From positions 264,743 through 328,742 of the forward strand of contig VYZB01000383.1 in the NCBI GenBank assembly GCA_013397455.1: DNA of 64,000 nucleotides, given 5' to 3'. Within the stretch, counting starts at the first letter, position 1; each line of letters begins with the position of its first letter. Positions 1-10,759 of this stretch are shown here, piece after piece. This stretch comes from Crotophaga sulcirostris (Eukaryota; Chordata; Aves; Cuculiformes; Crotophagidae). A model generated the notes under the pieces. The model was given only the letters and a program-made list of their open reading frames with translations, did no database searches and was not told the DNA's origin. A program made the position numbers and the translations under genes.

Positions 1-2184
1 ATGTGTTTAAACAGCATCTTGGGCAATGAAGTATTCTGGTCCAAGAGGAGGAGTTACTGGTATTTTTGGAAAACACCTAATGGATATCACATCCATTGTA
101 CTCCTGTTACCTGCCTGCCTGGCTTTTACCTGCAACACCCTGCCCAGCACCTCACACAGCACAGCCCCACCCTGGCCAGCTGTGTGGCACAGGCAAAGCA
201 AGAACCAAACACGCCAGCACTCTGAAGGGAAAGCGGGGAGAGGAGGAAATTCTTAAAGCTACCCTCTGCCTCACTGGTACTTTACTTGGAGAGGATGCCA
301 TCCCTCAGAGCCATGCACAAATCCTCCCTTGCACCACAAGCAATCTGCAGACAGTTTTTAGCCTTGTTCCTTGGGGCTGCAGCCATCTAAAAAGCCAGGT
401 ATGCAAGCAAACAGGCTTGTTATAGGCAAGAGCAAGCGTCACCAGCCCAGCCTGCTCTCCTGCTCCACTCAGGGCTGATGAGCAAGCCCTAGTGCTTGGA
501 CTGCATTTTCCAGCACATTCCTGACACACTGTGCAGCCTGGGCATCCCACAGCACATCTCAGAAGCAAAACAAATAAGAAAAACTCCAAAATGCATCTTA
601 AATTTCCAGCAGTCTAACACTGCCAAATTCACCACCACCTTTGTTTCTAGAGGTGAGCTTCATCATTCCTTTCTCCCTGCTATTTTGCAGTCAATTCTGC
701 TTTTCTCCCTGCCACCCTCAACCCCATACCCCATTCCTCTTTTACTTCCCAGCTTCACGTGCTGGGAAATGCTGTGCACTCCTAAGCCCAGCTCCGCTTC
801 CTGCAAAACAGACACATTGGGACAAATGAGTGGAAATGAGCAAGCACCTAAGTGCTTTTTGAAGCTTGAAAAGAGCACTATACACATAGGAGTTCAGTAA
901 ATCAGCTACACAAAGTCATTGATTAGAGAAAGGCAGAGAGCTTGAAACCAAAGCCCCAACAATCTCAGCATCCCAGCAAAAAAACAACTCACAGCCTGCC
1001 CTAAAATAAGTGGCCAGGAGGTTTGTTTGTCCAAGATGAATGAACAAATGACTGGAGAGCTGAGAAATAAAAACCAGTGCAAGGTCTGAAGCATAACTCA
1101 TGACACAGCACGTTGGTCCATTTGCTATGGAAACTATGTTTGGCAAGTATCGGGTGTCTGAATTTCTGCTTATGTACATCTCCCAGGACTGCAGCTTATT
1201 AATAACACAGGCAGCCTAAAACCAGAACCTATCACCAAGAAAAGCTGCCCTTCTGCTCAGAGCTCCGTGCTGCAGCCTGGGTATTGTTGGGCTCTACTCA
1301 AACAGCATGGAATTATCTTTCCTTGCATTTCAGCTTTGCCATCTAAACTAATCTCAATTGAAGGAAGACTGATAAACAAAAGGAAGGGAAAGGAAAATTA
1401 CAGCAGGAAATAAACTTTATTGTAAGCATAGCTTTCTGGAACACCGTCCCATCAAGGCTCACACTGCCATGTGAATACAGAGAGCAGTAACTCAGGTTCT
1501 AGCTTAAAGGCACAAAGCTTTCCAAGACATCTGTGGAAGCCTAAGTCCTTGGAAGCTCCTGCAGTTTGACAGGATAGTCCAGGCACGGCAAGCATGAAAA
1601 GAAGCCACAGAGTCAAGCAGGGAATAAAGTAGCAAGCAGACACAGGCTTCCAGGCAGAGGCAGGGTACCAGGCAGAGGCAGGGTACCAGGCACAGCGAGG
1701 AGCGCGGTAACAGAAGCAGAGGAGGAAGAAAGCAACGCCAGGGTTCAAAATGCAGGCCAAGGGGCTGGAATGGGAAGCATAGGATGGGAGCTGCTCAAGC
1801 TTCAGTGAACTGCACTGGACAAATTACTCTGGACAATCAAGTTTTCTTAAGAGCAGATTTAACTCAACAGCCTTGGAAGGAATATTTGTGGCAGCACCAA
1901 AGAAACTGGTCTATTCGGTTAAGATTCATATCAGATTTCTCCCATATTCTTAAATGCTGTTGGGAATGCGTCAGTGACATGAACTCAGCCCCTCTGGACT
2001 AGATAGGCTTCTTCACAAATCCTCGAGGTCATTTCCCAGGAAACCTTGTGCTTGTCGGAGGGCAGGGAGGGCCCACACAACTGGAGGCTGTGCTGCCCCC
2101 CGGTGTCAGACTGCGCCCCGGAGACTCAGCTCCAGGCAGGAGAAAGCAGAGCCACACTCCTAGTCCTTCTTCCACAGCCACATC
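1..2184. other. Non-coding sequence downstream of NIFK
   Basis: Apart from the 18-bp tandem repeat near 1650 I see nothing supportable. The ORFs here are short, overlap on both strands and have no family resemblance. Confidence 0.6.
1650..1685. repeat. 18-bp tandem repeat, two clear copies
   Basis: CCAGGCAGAGGCAGGGTA is repeated exactly at 1650-1667 and 1668-1685, with decayed partial units on both sides. It sits in otherwise unremarkable sequence downstream of NIFK. Confidence 0.75.
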
Positions 2185-2282
2185 ATCCAGTGGGAGGTGT
2201 TCCTGCCCACAGCAGGGGGATTAGAACTGCATGATCTTTAAGGACCCTTTCAAACCAAACCATTCTACGATTCTATGATCTT
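2185..2282 (+). mobile_element. Old CR1 LINE 3' end
   Basis: The segment matches the classic CR1 3' terminus (ATGATCTTTAAGGACCCTTT, then CCATTCTACGATTCTATGAT). Its divergence suggests an older copy than the ATACTGTG-tailed group. Confidence 0.75.
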
Positions 2283-2629
2283 GACACAACGGCCACCTTT
2301 GTTTTCTCAACATGAAGTTATGAATATGAAACTGTCCATTCTGGGCAGCTGCATTTTGCTTCTTTTCTGCTGTGTGAGGTCGAGGTAGGAAAGTTTGCTC
2401 AGAGCTGTATGTCAGTTACTGACCAGTGAGCAACTTCTGCCAACCACCTGCATCTCAAACCTCAGCAGAGGACACATTTTCCACGGGTTTGAGGTGTAAA
2501 CACTGCCTGTTTCACATCAAACAATGCACTGAGAAGAAGGCGTGCTGGTGTATGCAGCTGCACTGCCACTAAAAGGCAACGACTGTCAGTGACCATCGGG
2601 CTGTTCAACCATCTCCCCAGCACACCTAG

Positions 2630-2795
2630 GATCACAGTATCACAAGGTTGGAAAGGACCTCTGAGATCATCGAGTCCAACCTAGAACCCAACACCAACAC
2701 CAACCCAGCATCTAAACCCTGGCACTGAGTGCCTCAGCCAATCTCCTCTTTAACACCTCAAGGGTTGGCGACTCCACCACTTCCCTGGATGACAA
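2630..2795 (-). mobile_element. CR1 LINE fragment, young ATACTGTG-tail subfamily
   Basis: It begins CACAGTATCACAAGGTTGG, the reverse complement of the CR1 3' tail. It runs through the 3' UTR into the end of ORF2 and is lost after about 165 bp. Confidence 0.9.
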
Positions 2796-4249
2796 GGATT
2801 TGATATGGATGCACTCATCCAAGTGGCTTCCCTCACAGTTCATGGACAAAGGAAAATGATCTAAGTCACCATAAGAATGTCATCATGATCACATGACTGC
2901 TCATGTGATCAAGCCAGATAGGACAGAATTAGCCCAGCCAATGGTTCAGACTTCTCTGCCAGGAACCTGAGTCTTAAAATAGCCAAGGAATTAGTGCCAG
3001 GCACCTACCTGAGCAGCTGGTTAATATCACCTGGGCTTTCCTCTGAAATCTTCTGCCAAGCCTGACCTACAGCCAACAGCAGTGGAGAGTGTTTAATCTC
3101 AGACAAAAAAAGACCAAAGCTAAGTGTGTGCCACAAAACTCAAAGTAGAATTTCTGCGAGTCTCAGATTTGCAATGAAATCCAAGTTCTAATTGTGCAGT
3201 CAAACTGCATTGTCTGACAGGACTGGGTATGTGCAGTAGGCTGTGACAGGTTATGCTGGAACAAGCATAAATCCTGATGCACATCAAAAAGCTACACTCA
3301 GTTCTTTGAACTCATACTACTGGTGACAAAAACCTGCCTCCTCATTCCTGGTTCACCCACCCAGTGGATGGTTACAATATCATGACATGTTAGTCAGCCA
3401 CTGAAGCAGAAGATACCCGTGTTTTACGCAGTCAGTGAGAATAAAATACAGGGACAAGGTGCTGCAGAGCCCAAAGGACAACAGAGCTCCTAATACAACC
3501 TCAACTGCTCCAACTGCTGTGCATGTGCCCAAAGAGCTTTTCTCACAGAGAACAGCTGTACCTAAGATAGCTGTCCCTGTGTGCTCCTCTCCACAGCTCA
3601 GCAGGACATCCCTCTAATGGTAGCCACACTTTGCAGGTCCTTGAATGTTTTCTGAACCAGGCAGCAGCCTGTTCATGGCACACAAAGCCTCAGTTATCAA
3701 GTGACCTTTGCCCATTCACCCCAGAGGTAGAGCAGTCCCTCAGCACGTGCAGGCCTGGGACCCCTGCAGCGTGACACACCTGTTACACCAGTGTGGGAGG
3801 AAGGGAAGCAGAGCCATCAGCCAACAGAACAGTCACCCTACATCCTCCACCACAAGGGTACACTCACACACAAGCCTGCATAGGGAAAGGAATGGGAATC
3901 TCTAATGTGAATTATTTCAGCCATCTTTGTCTCTTACCATCCTCCTAATCCCCATCCTTCCCAAGGCCTCTGCAACCACTCCACACTGTGGTAAATGCTG
4001 AGCTTTCCAGGCACTGCTGAGAGCAGGTGTGCTCAGGCAGCGTGGTGCTCTGCCTCTGCCCTGCACAGTGCAGGCAGATCACAACTGTTCACAAACAGGA
4101 GATGAAATTCAATGTTTGTCTTACTTGAGGAAAAAATCCCTCTCCCTCTATTTGTGTAACGCTGTGAGAACTCATATGAAACAGACATTCAGTTACATGG
4201 AAGAACCACTACCAAGAGCCAACACAGTTGAAAAACAGTTATTTTTTTT
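2796..4249. other. Non-coding sequence between a CR1 fragment and the NIFK 3' end
   Basis: No exon, repeat or RNA gene is recognised. The stretch 2283-2629 on the other side of the CR1 piece is equally plain. Confidence 0.55.
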
Positions 4250-4255
4250 TTTATA
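4250..4255 (-). terminator. Possible NIFK poly(A) signal (TATAAA variant)
   Basis: No AATAAA is seen soon after the NIFK stop on the minus strand. A TATAAA variant lies about 355 nt beyond it and is followed by a GT-rich stretch (TGTGTTGGCTC), as expected for a cleavage site. This is a weak call. Confidence 0.3.
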
Positions 4256-4607
4256 ACCCATCATTAATTATAAATGTAAAATATAGTCACATCAGCAAGT
4301 TCTGAATGGACAACCTCACATTTTCTTTCAAAACAAGTTACAGAAACAACTGAAGGTTCTGGCATGACTGCAGATGTGTCACAGCATGGGCACTTGTGAG
4401 CAAAGAGGCAAGAACAGCTTCAAAGGCAGAGAAGCCCGCAGGTCTGCTGATGCCTAAACAGGAGGGGGATGATTTGTGAAGATTCCTTGCCTAGGAAAGA
4501 CTGAACAGTCTAGTAAAGACAAACTAAGCCAGGGCAGCAGAACCTCTAGAAGCTCCACCTGGCCAGTTTCTGAGTTGGGGGAAAACATGGCTACAGCCAT
4601 CAAAATT

Positions 4608-7600
4608 TTAAGTCTCTTTCTGTTTCTTTAGGTAGGGTTGTGTTCTTGCCTGCTTCTTCCGTCTCTGCACAGCCTTCTTAACATTGGCAGGGGGTAGTTT
4701 GAGAGTTATTTCACTGTCCTCTGCATCACCATCCACCTGGGAAGCTTTCCGGCGCTCGAGCACTGTTGGAGTACAAACTGGAGTCGGATCCTGAAGAGAT
4801 CAGAAAAACACAATTCATTGCAAAGCACCTGCCTGAGCAGGTTGTCACTGCCTCTTGTGGTACCAGAAGGCACCTCAGTCAAGCTCTCCCTGAGCTTCCA
4901 CGTTAGGGAACAGGGAACATTGTGTCCTTTTCCTAACCACCCATTCTTGTAGACAGTATTTCTTCAAACAAAAGTGTCATTTTTAAATAAGTGTAAGTGA
5001 AAGGCAAACATAAATTAATTCACATTTTCTAACACGTCTTTATGCATGTTTGCTTTCTAAACTTTCTATTTCCTGATTCAAAGCACTAAGAAAGCCAAAA
5101 GGAAAAGCATCAGGAGGGGAAAAAAAAAGGCATATTTGAGACTGGCATATAGAAACGCCACATTCAAGCCCAAAGCAGAGCTGAAATATCCCACTAACTT
5201 CTCAGTTGACTGAATGTACGAGTTCTCATCTTCCTCACAATCAGCCCTGTCCTAATTATCACAAGTAAATCCAGTAACATCAAACTAAAACCAAACTCAC
5301 AATAGCGATGAAACAAAATAGAAATGTTAACACACAACAGACTTTTCAGCCTGCCAGTGCCCCATATTTCAGCCCTGATGGTCTGAGCTGTCCTTTCACC
5401 CTAATGCTAGCTTTAGTTGGCAGTTGTTTGCAAAATATTGGAAAAGCATGCCTGGAGAGCACAAGGGAGGAGGGACAGTACAGCATGTAAAGGGGTACAG
5501 ACAGCACTGGACTTGGTTCTACTTCTGCTTTGCCAACACAGGCTGGTATTCTAATGTAGTGCAGACCAACACAAAGATGCCAGCAAGGTGATGGTTTTGT
5601 ATCAGTTTAAAGCCCAGATGCAGTGGGGTTCAAGTGACTGCTCCCAGCTCCCTGTGCTTCTCCTGCCTGAGGCTGGTGCAGAACAGCAGAGGCTGTTCTG
5701 TCTGACAGCAGACACCACTGCCTCAATGCATCTCCGGACGAGCACTGCTAGTTACAACACACTGAGCTGCAGCCTTTGCTGCTAAGTGTTCCCACAGGAT
5801 AAAGGATGAGAGGATCCAACCACCCTCCCCCATTCAAGAGTCTTAATACATTTCAAAGGAGCTAATTTTAGCACAAAAATCTCTCAAGCAATGTCAAGGT
5901 TTTCAGGTGTTGAAGTTTTCACAAAGAAACCAGTTGCAAACTTGAGACATTTGCCCCAGTGTGAATGGTGGAGCACGGTGCTGGGCTCCACCAGGACTGT
6001 TCGATCTTACCTGGCTGCTCAAAGTAATGTTCAGCTTTGATTTCTTGGACTTTTCACCTTTTTGTATCATCACGGAAAGATCCTGTGCAGCCTAGGAAGC
6101 AAGAGGCATCAAGTGGATCACCACAAAATTCCTTGCGTGAAGATGCAAACAGTCATTTAACAGGTTTCTTTGCTTCATAACTACAAAATCTTTGCTACAG
6201 CAATTAAGGTTTGAATTAAGAAAATGGCTTACAGTGCCACAGAGGTGATTTGTTTTGAACAAAACCATCCAAAGCAACACAAGAAGAGTTGCTACTGTGC
6301 ATTTTAAAAAGATAACGCATTAAACTACTGCTTCAAACTTGAGTACTTGTCTGTCATTTACAAACAAATACGAAAACCAAACGATATCCAGCTGCTTATA
6401 CTAAATGAAGAAAAGGAATGTCTTCCCTTTGCTGTTATGTATTTACTCTAAGGCAAACCCACACGTACACGTAGTGCAGCCCAGCAACAGCACTACACCC
6501 ATTCCCACATGCTTCTATACAGCTCTTAATGCCTGTAAGTGTTCCTGGTGCTCCGGTTTTTATCTGTTCCACATGAAACGCATTATTTTCTCGCATTTAG
6601 CACAACCTTAGAAACATATTTCTCATAAAAAACTTATGAAAACAATGCCAAACTTACAAATCCTGGGAAGTCATAATCGATCCCCTTTTCTGCCAGCCTC
6701 TTCCGTAGCAGCCTCTCCTTTTTCAGCAGCCTCTTTGTCATCTTTGCCTTCTGAACAAGCGAGCGTATCTTATTGTACCGCCTGACCGCTGGCTGAGAAG
6801 GTTTCAGAAACATCCTGTGACTGTTTTTGAAGAGGTTTTCATGGACCCTTTCAGGAGGCATGAACTGACCTGTACCATAAACACAGGACATGGAGTTTCA
6901 GCAGAGAAACACCCACACATGTACCCAACACCACTCAGTTCCTGTTATCTTCTCCACTGCTACAACAGAGCACTCACACGGCATTTCTGGATCACAGGAG
7001 ATGGAAAATAACCAAATACTCACCAGTAAGAAAACTGATAATGGATGGGTGGAATAAAGGAACACTTTTTTCAGTTTCATCCAGAAAACATCCACAGTAA
7101 CTTGTTTTTCAAAAAGCTGACACCTATATAGCTCATAATTCTTTACAAAGCAACAGTTGCTCAGAAAATGGCTAATTTCATTAATCTTTTAATCAAAAAA
7201 AAACCCCTTATATCTAACTACACTGACAGCAGCTGCAGCAGCTCTAAATACTTCACTTGAAAACCCCCAAGATTCTCTTAAGAGTCAAAAAAAACCCTAA
7301 ACCTCACAATGACTACAAATTTCCTTCACGTGTTAGGGGAGCATACTTACACTTCAGCAGTCTTTCACAAAACAGGTAGTTGTTCATTGTGCTGGCCACA
7401 ATCTTAGCCACATCATCGGACTCGAACTCTATAAACCCGTAGCCTTTGGTAGCTCCAGTCTGCAAGCAATAGCACATAGAAATCCAAAGCAATGCTTTGA
7501 CACCCAAAGAACTAAATTAAAATTATTTTATACTCCCAAATTCAAAGCCCATTCCCAGCTAAACACAAGTACTTTCATAAAATTCAGTGAGATCATGAAA

Positions 7601-9788
7601 AGCACCAGTTTTAGCCCTAAATTGGTATGAAGTTATTCATAAAGACATATTAGCATATGAAACAAACTGCTCAACAATACATTTGTTACAGAAAAAGCTG
7701 TCTTGCCTTGCTGCTGTTACCAAGATGTACAGCAATATTAGAATGCACTGAGATATTCACAAAGCAAAAGTTAAATTCACCAAGCATGAAGCAACGAGAA
7801 AGCTAAACCAGAGTCTTTTCCATAGCATTTCATGTTCTGCCTCGAATTCGTGTCTTCTGGCAACACCTCTCACCTAAGTGCATTTACTTATAGGGAAAAG
7901 AGGCTGTGCTGGCTGGCGCTGAAGCTGCTTGTCTGCAGCCAGAGTCACAGATGGGAATGGGGAGATCTTCACTCCTGTGCTGACCATCAGCCCCATGCTC
8001 CTTTTGGAAGCACTGTTTCCAGGACAGTGACTCTACTTGTACTGTTGTCTTAAACACTGTATGAGTGCTGTGGCTCCTCATTAAGGGAGGGGCTGACTGT
8101 GCCGCTGCAGAGGAGAAGGTGCAGCAGCAGCCGCTGCCCCACTCCCCCCAGCCTCAATTCCAGAAGCTTCCCAAAGGAGTTGCTGTGCATGCATGGCAGG
8201 ACCACCCCTCATATGCTGACAGGGCATGGACTTGCCCTACAGGTAGAGCTCATCTGAAGGGCACGGTGTGCACACCCACCACTGCATGGAACGCTCCTGA
8301 AGATGCTCTTCTCATAGGTGACCAGGGACAGAACTAGAGGACACGGATTTAAGCTTCGTCAGGGGAGGTTTAGACTTGATGTTAGGAAAAAGTTCTTCCC
8401 TGAAAGGGTGATTGGCCATTGGAATGCACTGCCCAGGGAGGTGGTGGAGTCACCAACCCTGGAGGTGTTTAAGGGAAGACTGGCTGAGGCACTCAGTGCC
8501 AGGGTTTAGATGCTGGGTTGGTGTTAGTGTTGGGTTATAGGTTGGACTTGATGATCTCAGAGGTCCTTTCCAACCTTGTGATGCTGCAGAAGAACCACTC
8601 CTCAACACCACGTTTTCCAGAGGCCCACAGAGTGGTGACCATTTTTCTCTTCCCCCTGCTACTCTTGTTTTTACCTCTCTCTGTGATTTTTCACTGTCTC
8701 TCTTTCCATGGCACTAAGGTGCATCTGGTCAAATCCAGGTTGTGTTGCAGTTTTGTTTATCTGCCTTGACTGTGCCCGGGGTATCAGACTGGGATCCAAA
8801 CAAACTGACATCTGGTTTTCGCAACTTTGAGAAGCTGCAACTTGGAGCACACCCCAGGATCTGATTTGTTATTTTGGCTGAGCTCAAAATAAAGACTGCT
8901 TCCAATTTACCCTGGGAGATTTGTCACTCTCCAATTTGCCATGCAGACTCCAAAGGACCCTCCCTCTTTGACTCTGCAGGCTGGGAGGGCCCGAACACAG
9001 CTGGGGTTGGGACCAGGACCCAACACAGGCCGCTATGTGCAGTGCTCTGCCTGCCCCCTCACAAAACTGCAGGGAAGTTTTCCATGTGGCATGTGCCAAA
9101 GGAAGTGCACTGAGCAGGTGGGAACCAGCACGGGGAGCTGCTGAGACGCCTCGGGAAGGAGCCAGCCCTGCTCACACGTGGGCAGCGCGTGTGAGGGCGG
9201 AGCCTCAGGGCTGTGCAGTGACAGCACGGCCCAGGCCAGGGCAGCAGCTGCAGAGCTGCGTCTTGGGCTCCTCGAGAGCGGCGACAGCCAGAGGGCAGCC
9301 TGCCCGGGGAGGCAGCACCCGGTCTGTGTGCAGAGCAGAGCGAGAGGCGCGGGGTTACCTTCTTACTCCTCGAGAGCCGGAGTCGCGTCACCTTCCCGAA
9401 CTGCTCGAAGTACTCCCGGATCTGCGGCTCGCAGAGCCCCCGCGGAAGGTGCCCCAGATACACCACACCCGGCGTCAGCTCCCCCTGCGGGCAAGGGGAG
9501 AGCGCGTCAGGTCAGGTCAGGTCAGGTCAGGTCAGGTCAGGGGCGATCACACAGGCCCTGGCCCAGCCCCGGCCCGAGCCCGGCCCACCTTGGCCCAGCC
9601 CCGGCCCGAGGCTCAGCTCGGCCCCGGCCCCGGCTCACCCTGCCCGCACGGCTGCTCTGCGCCCGCTGCACTTTCTGCTGGAACTCGCGCTGCAGCCGCG
9701 GCTCCAGGGCCAGCAGCGACTTGGCCACCGGTGCCGCTGCGGGAACCTCCCCCGCCGCCGCCGCTGCCTCTCCCGCTGCCGCCGCCAT
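4608..9788 (-). CDS. NIFK: NIFK, nucleolar protein interacting with the Ki-67 FHA domain
   Basis: This is a nucleolar RNA-binding protein linked to ribosome biogenesis and to Ki-67 on mitotic chromosomes. Six coding exons join in phase: 9788-9639, 9484-9359, 7459-7351, 6869-6658, 6082-6011 and 4790-4608, giving 283 aa (human about 293). An RRM spans about residues 57-135, with RNP2 VVYLGHL at 57-63 and RNP1 KGYGFIEF at 97-104. A basic stretch ([20 protein letters not shown]) follows the RRM. The Ki-67 FHA-binding motif [14 protein letters not shown] lies in the last exon, with T226 and T230 matching the two threonines phosphorylated in human NIFK. The start is the only ATG upstream of the Ala-rich N-terminus; the upstream in-frame start is GTG and was not used. 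The ORF ends in a Lys/Arg-rich tail and TAA. The gene is divergent from TSN. The identification is very secure; the Ala-rich N-terminus is the least conserved part. Confidence 0.96.
4791..6010 (-). other. NIFK intron 5
   Basis: A GT-AG intron of 1220 nt. No repeat or structured RNA was recognised in it, nor in introns 4 (6083-6657) and 3 (6870-7350). Confidence 0.85.
7460..9358 (-). other. NIFK intron 2
   Basis: A 1.9-kb GT-AG intron. It holds the CR1 fragment at 8318-8587, and its exon 2-proximal end (from about 9180) is already GC-rich, as part of the promoter-side CpG block. Confidence 0.85.
8318..8587 (+). mobile_element. CR1 LINE fragment in NIFK intron 2
   Basis: This 5'-truncated copy encodes the C-terminal end of CR1 ORF2 ([20 protein letters not shown], then [15 protein letters not shown]). 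A stop at the end of SARV is followed by the GGTTGGTGTTAG 3' UTR and the TTCCAACCTTGTGATGCTG end. It is antisense to NIFK. Confidence 0.92.
9506..9540 (-). repeat. Seven tandem CTGAC pentamers at the NIFK intron 1 branch-point position
   Basis: On the plus strand this is GTCAG repeated seven times. On the NIFK strand it reads CTGAC, a good vertebrate branch-point core. The branch adenosines would lie 23, 28, 33, 38, 43, 48 and 53 nt upstream of exon 2 (first base 9484). The intron is only 154 nt long (9638-9485). The plus-strand AGGTCA units also resemble nuclear-receptor half-sites. Confidence 0.85.
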
Positions 9789-9797
9789 GCTGTCTCG

Positions 9798-9811
9798 CCG
9801 GAAGTGCGTCA
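9798..9811 (+). promoter_or_regulatory. ETS/GABP-type site overlapping a CRE-like site
   Basis: CCGGAAGTG at 9798-9806 matches the ETS/GABP consensus. It runs into TGCGTCA (805-811), a CRE half-site variant. The pair lies 10-23 bp upstream of the NIFK ATG, where such sites often define TATA-less start regions. This is a motif match only. Confidence 0.5.
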
Positions 9812-9834
9812 CTGCCGCGCACAGGCCTCCCGCG

Positions 9835-9842
9835 TCACGTGA
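9835..9842. promoter_or_regulatory. Palindromic E-box TCACGTGA
   Basis: This is a perfect palindrome with a CACGTG core, bound by USF, TFE or MYC/MAX-type factors, 47 bp upstream of the NIFK ATG. MYC control would suit a ribosome-biogenesis gene, but binding is inferred only from the motif. Confidence 0.5.
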
Positions 9843-10372
9843 CAGGGCGGAGCCCCGGGGTCGGGGCTGGAGCCCGGCGGGGGGGTCCCGCGGGCCCTCT
9901 GGCAGCTCCGCAGTAGCGGCCGGTCACACAGAGCCCCCGGAAACCCATTTCTGCAGCACCTGAAGGAATCGTTCCTTTATTGTGTTTTCCTGATAGCACA
10001 GGATTTTATTTCAAACAGTGCTTTTCCAGGCACTGTTCAGAGAGAAATGACAGTGTCTTGTGTTAAACGTGGTCTGTGCTGAACAGATGGGCCTGCTTCT
10101 GTAATCACCCGTTTGCAGTCTTTTCCCCTCTAAAATGCAAGGCCAGACAGAGCTGGCTCCAAAAGCTCTAATTAGCAAGAGATTTGGCAGTTGTGAAGTT
10201 CATAATAACATTAAAATTAGTCCTTGGAATGTAATAGGACGTGCGTAAGATTTCTGGGAAAATGTATCCAACTGCATGTGAGTGGGAAATATATTCTGTC
10301 CCCAGCTCTTGTCCCCTTACACACGATTGCTGGAAACCATTCCCTCGCGCGCCCAGCGCTGAAGCAGAGCCA

Positions 10373-10545
10373 TGGAATCACAGAACGGTCTGGGTTGGAA
10401 GGGACCCCAAAGCCCACCCAGTCCCACCCCCCGCCATGGGCAGGGACCCCTCCCTCAGCCCAGGCTGCTCCAGGCCCCATCCAGCCTGGCCGGGGGCACC
10501 TCCAGGGAGGGGGCACCCACAGCTCCCCTGGGCACAAATAAAGGA
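10373..10545 (-). mobile_element. Old CR1 LINE fragment between NIFK and TSN
   Basis: Reverse-oriented CR1 3' sequence (AATCACAGAACGGTCTGGG, GGTTGGAAGGGACCCC, GCCATGGGCAGGGACCCCT). It is GC-rich and diverged from the young subfamily. Confidence 0.85.
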
Positions 10546-10759
10546 CGCTGCGTCCTAAAACTCCCAGACGCGCCTCAGAGCCTTGATTTCCCGGCGCTTT
10601 CTGTGTAACCGCCGTGCCCCGCCTCCTCCTGCCGCTCCGGCAGCGCGCGGGGCAGCCCCAGGCGGCGCGGGCAGGCAGCGGGCAGGCAGCCCGGCGCTGG
10701 CGTCAGAGAGGCCCCCTTTAGCGCGGGAGGCCCCCGGGGCGTGAGGCGGCGCGGGCATC

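Larger units (their letters stand above)
9789..10759. promoter_or_regulatory. Divergent NIFK/TSN promoter region, GC-rich
   Basis: The two start codons are 971 bp apart in opposite directions. The two ends (about 9789-9930 and 10570-10759) are GC- and CpG-rich and lack a TATA box, as in housekeeping promoters. The middle (about 9960-10370) is AT-richer and ordinary. An old CR1 piece (10373-10545) separates the TSN-proximal part from the rest, so the region may be two promoters rather than one bidirectional unit. Confidence 0.7.

Noticed and set aside
9035..9963. Long plus-strand ORFs of 293 and 261 codons
   Set aside because: They lie antisense to NIFK exons 1-2 in GC-rich DNA, where stops are rare. 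Their products are low-complexity Pro/Ala/Arg with no domain.
10373..10545. Conserved promoter element in the 10373-10545 GC-rich block
   Set aside because: The sequence is recognisably an old CR1 3' end, which explains its composition.
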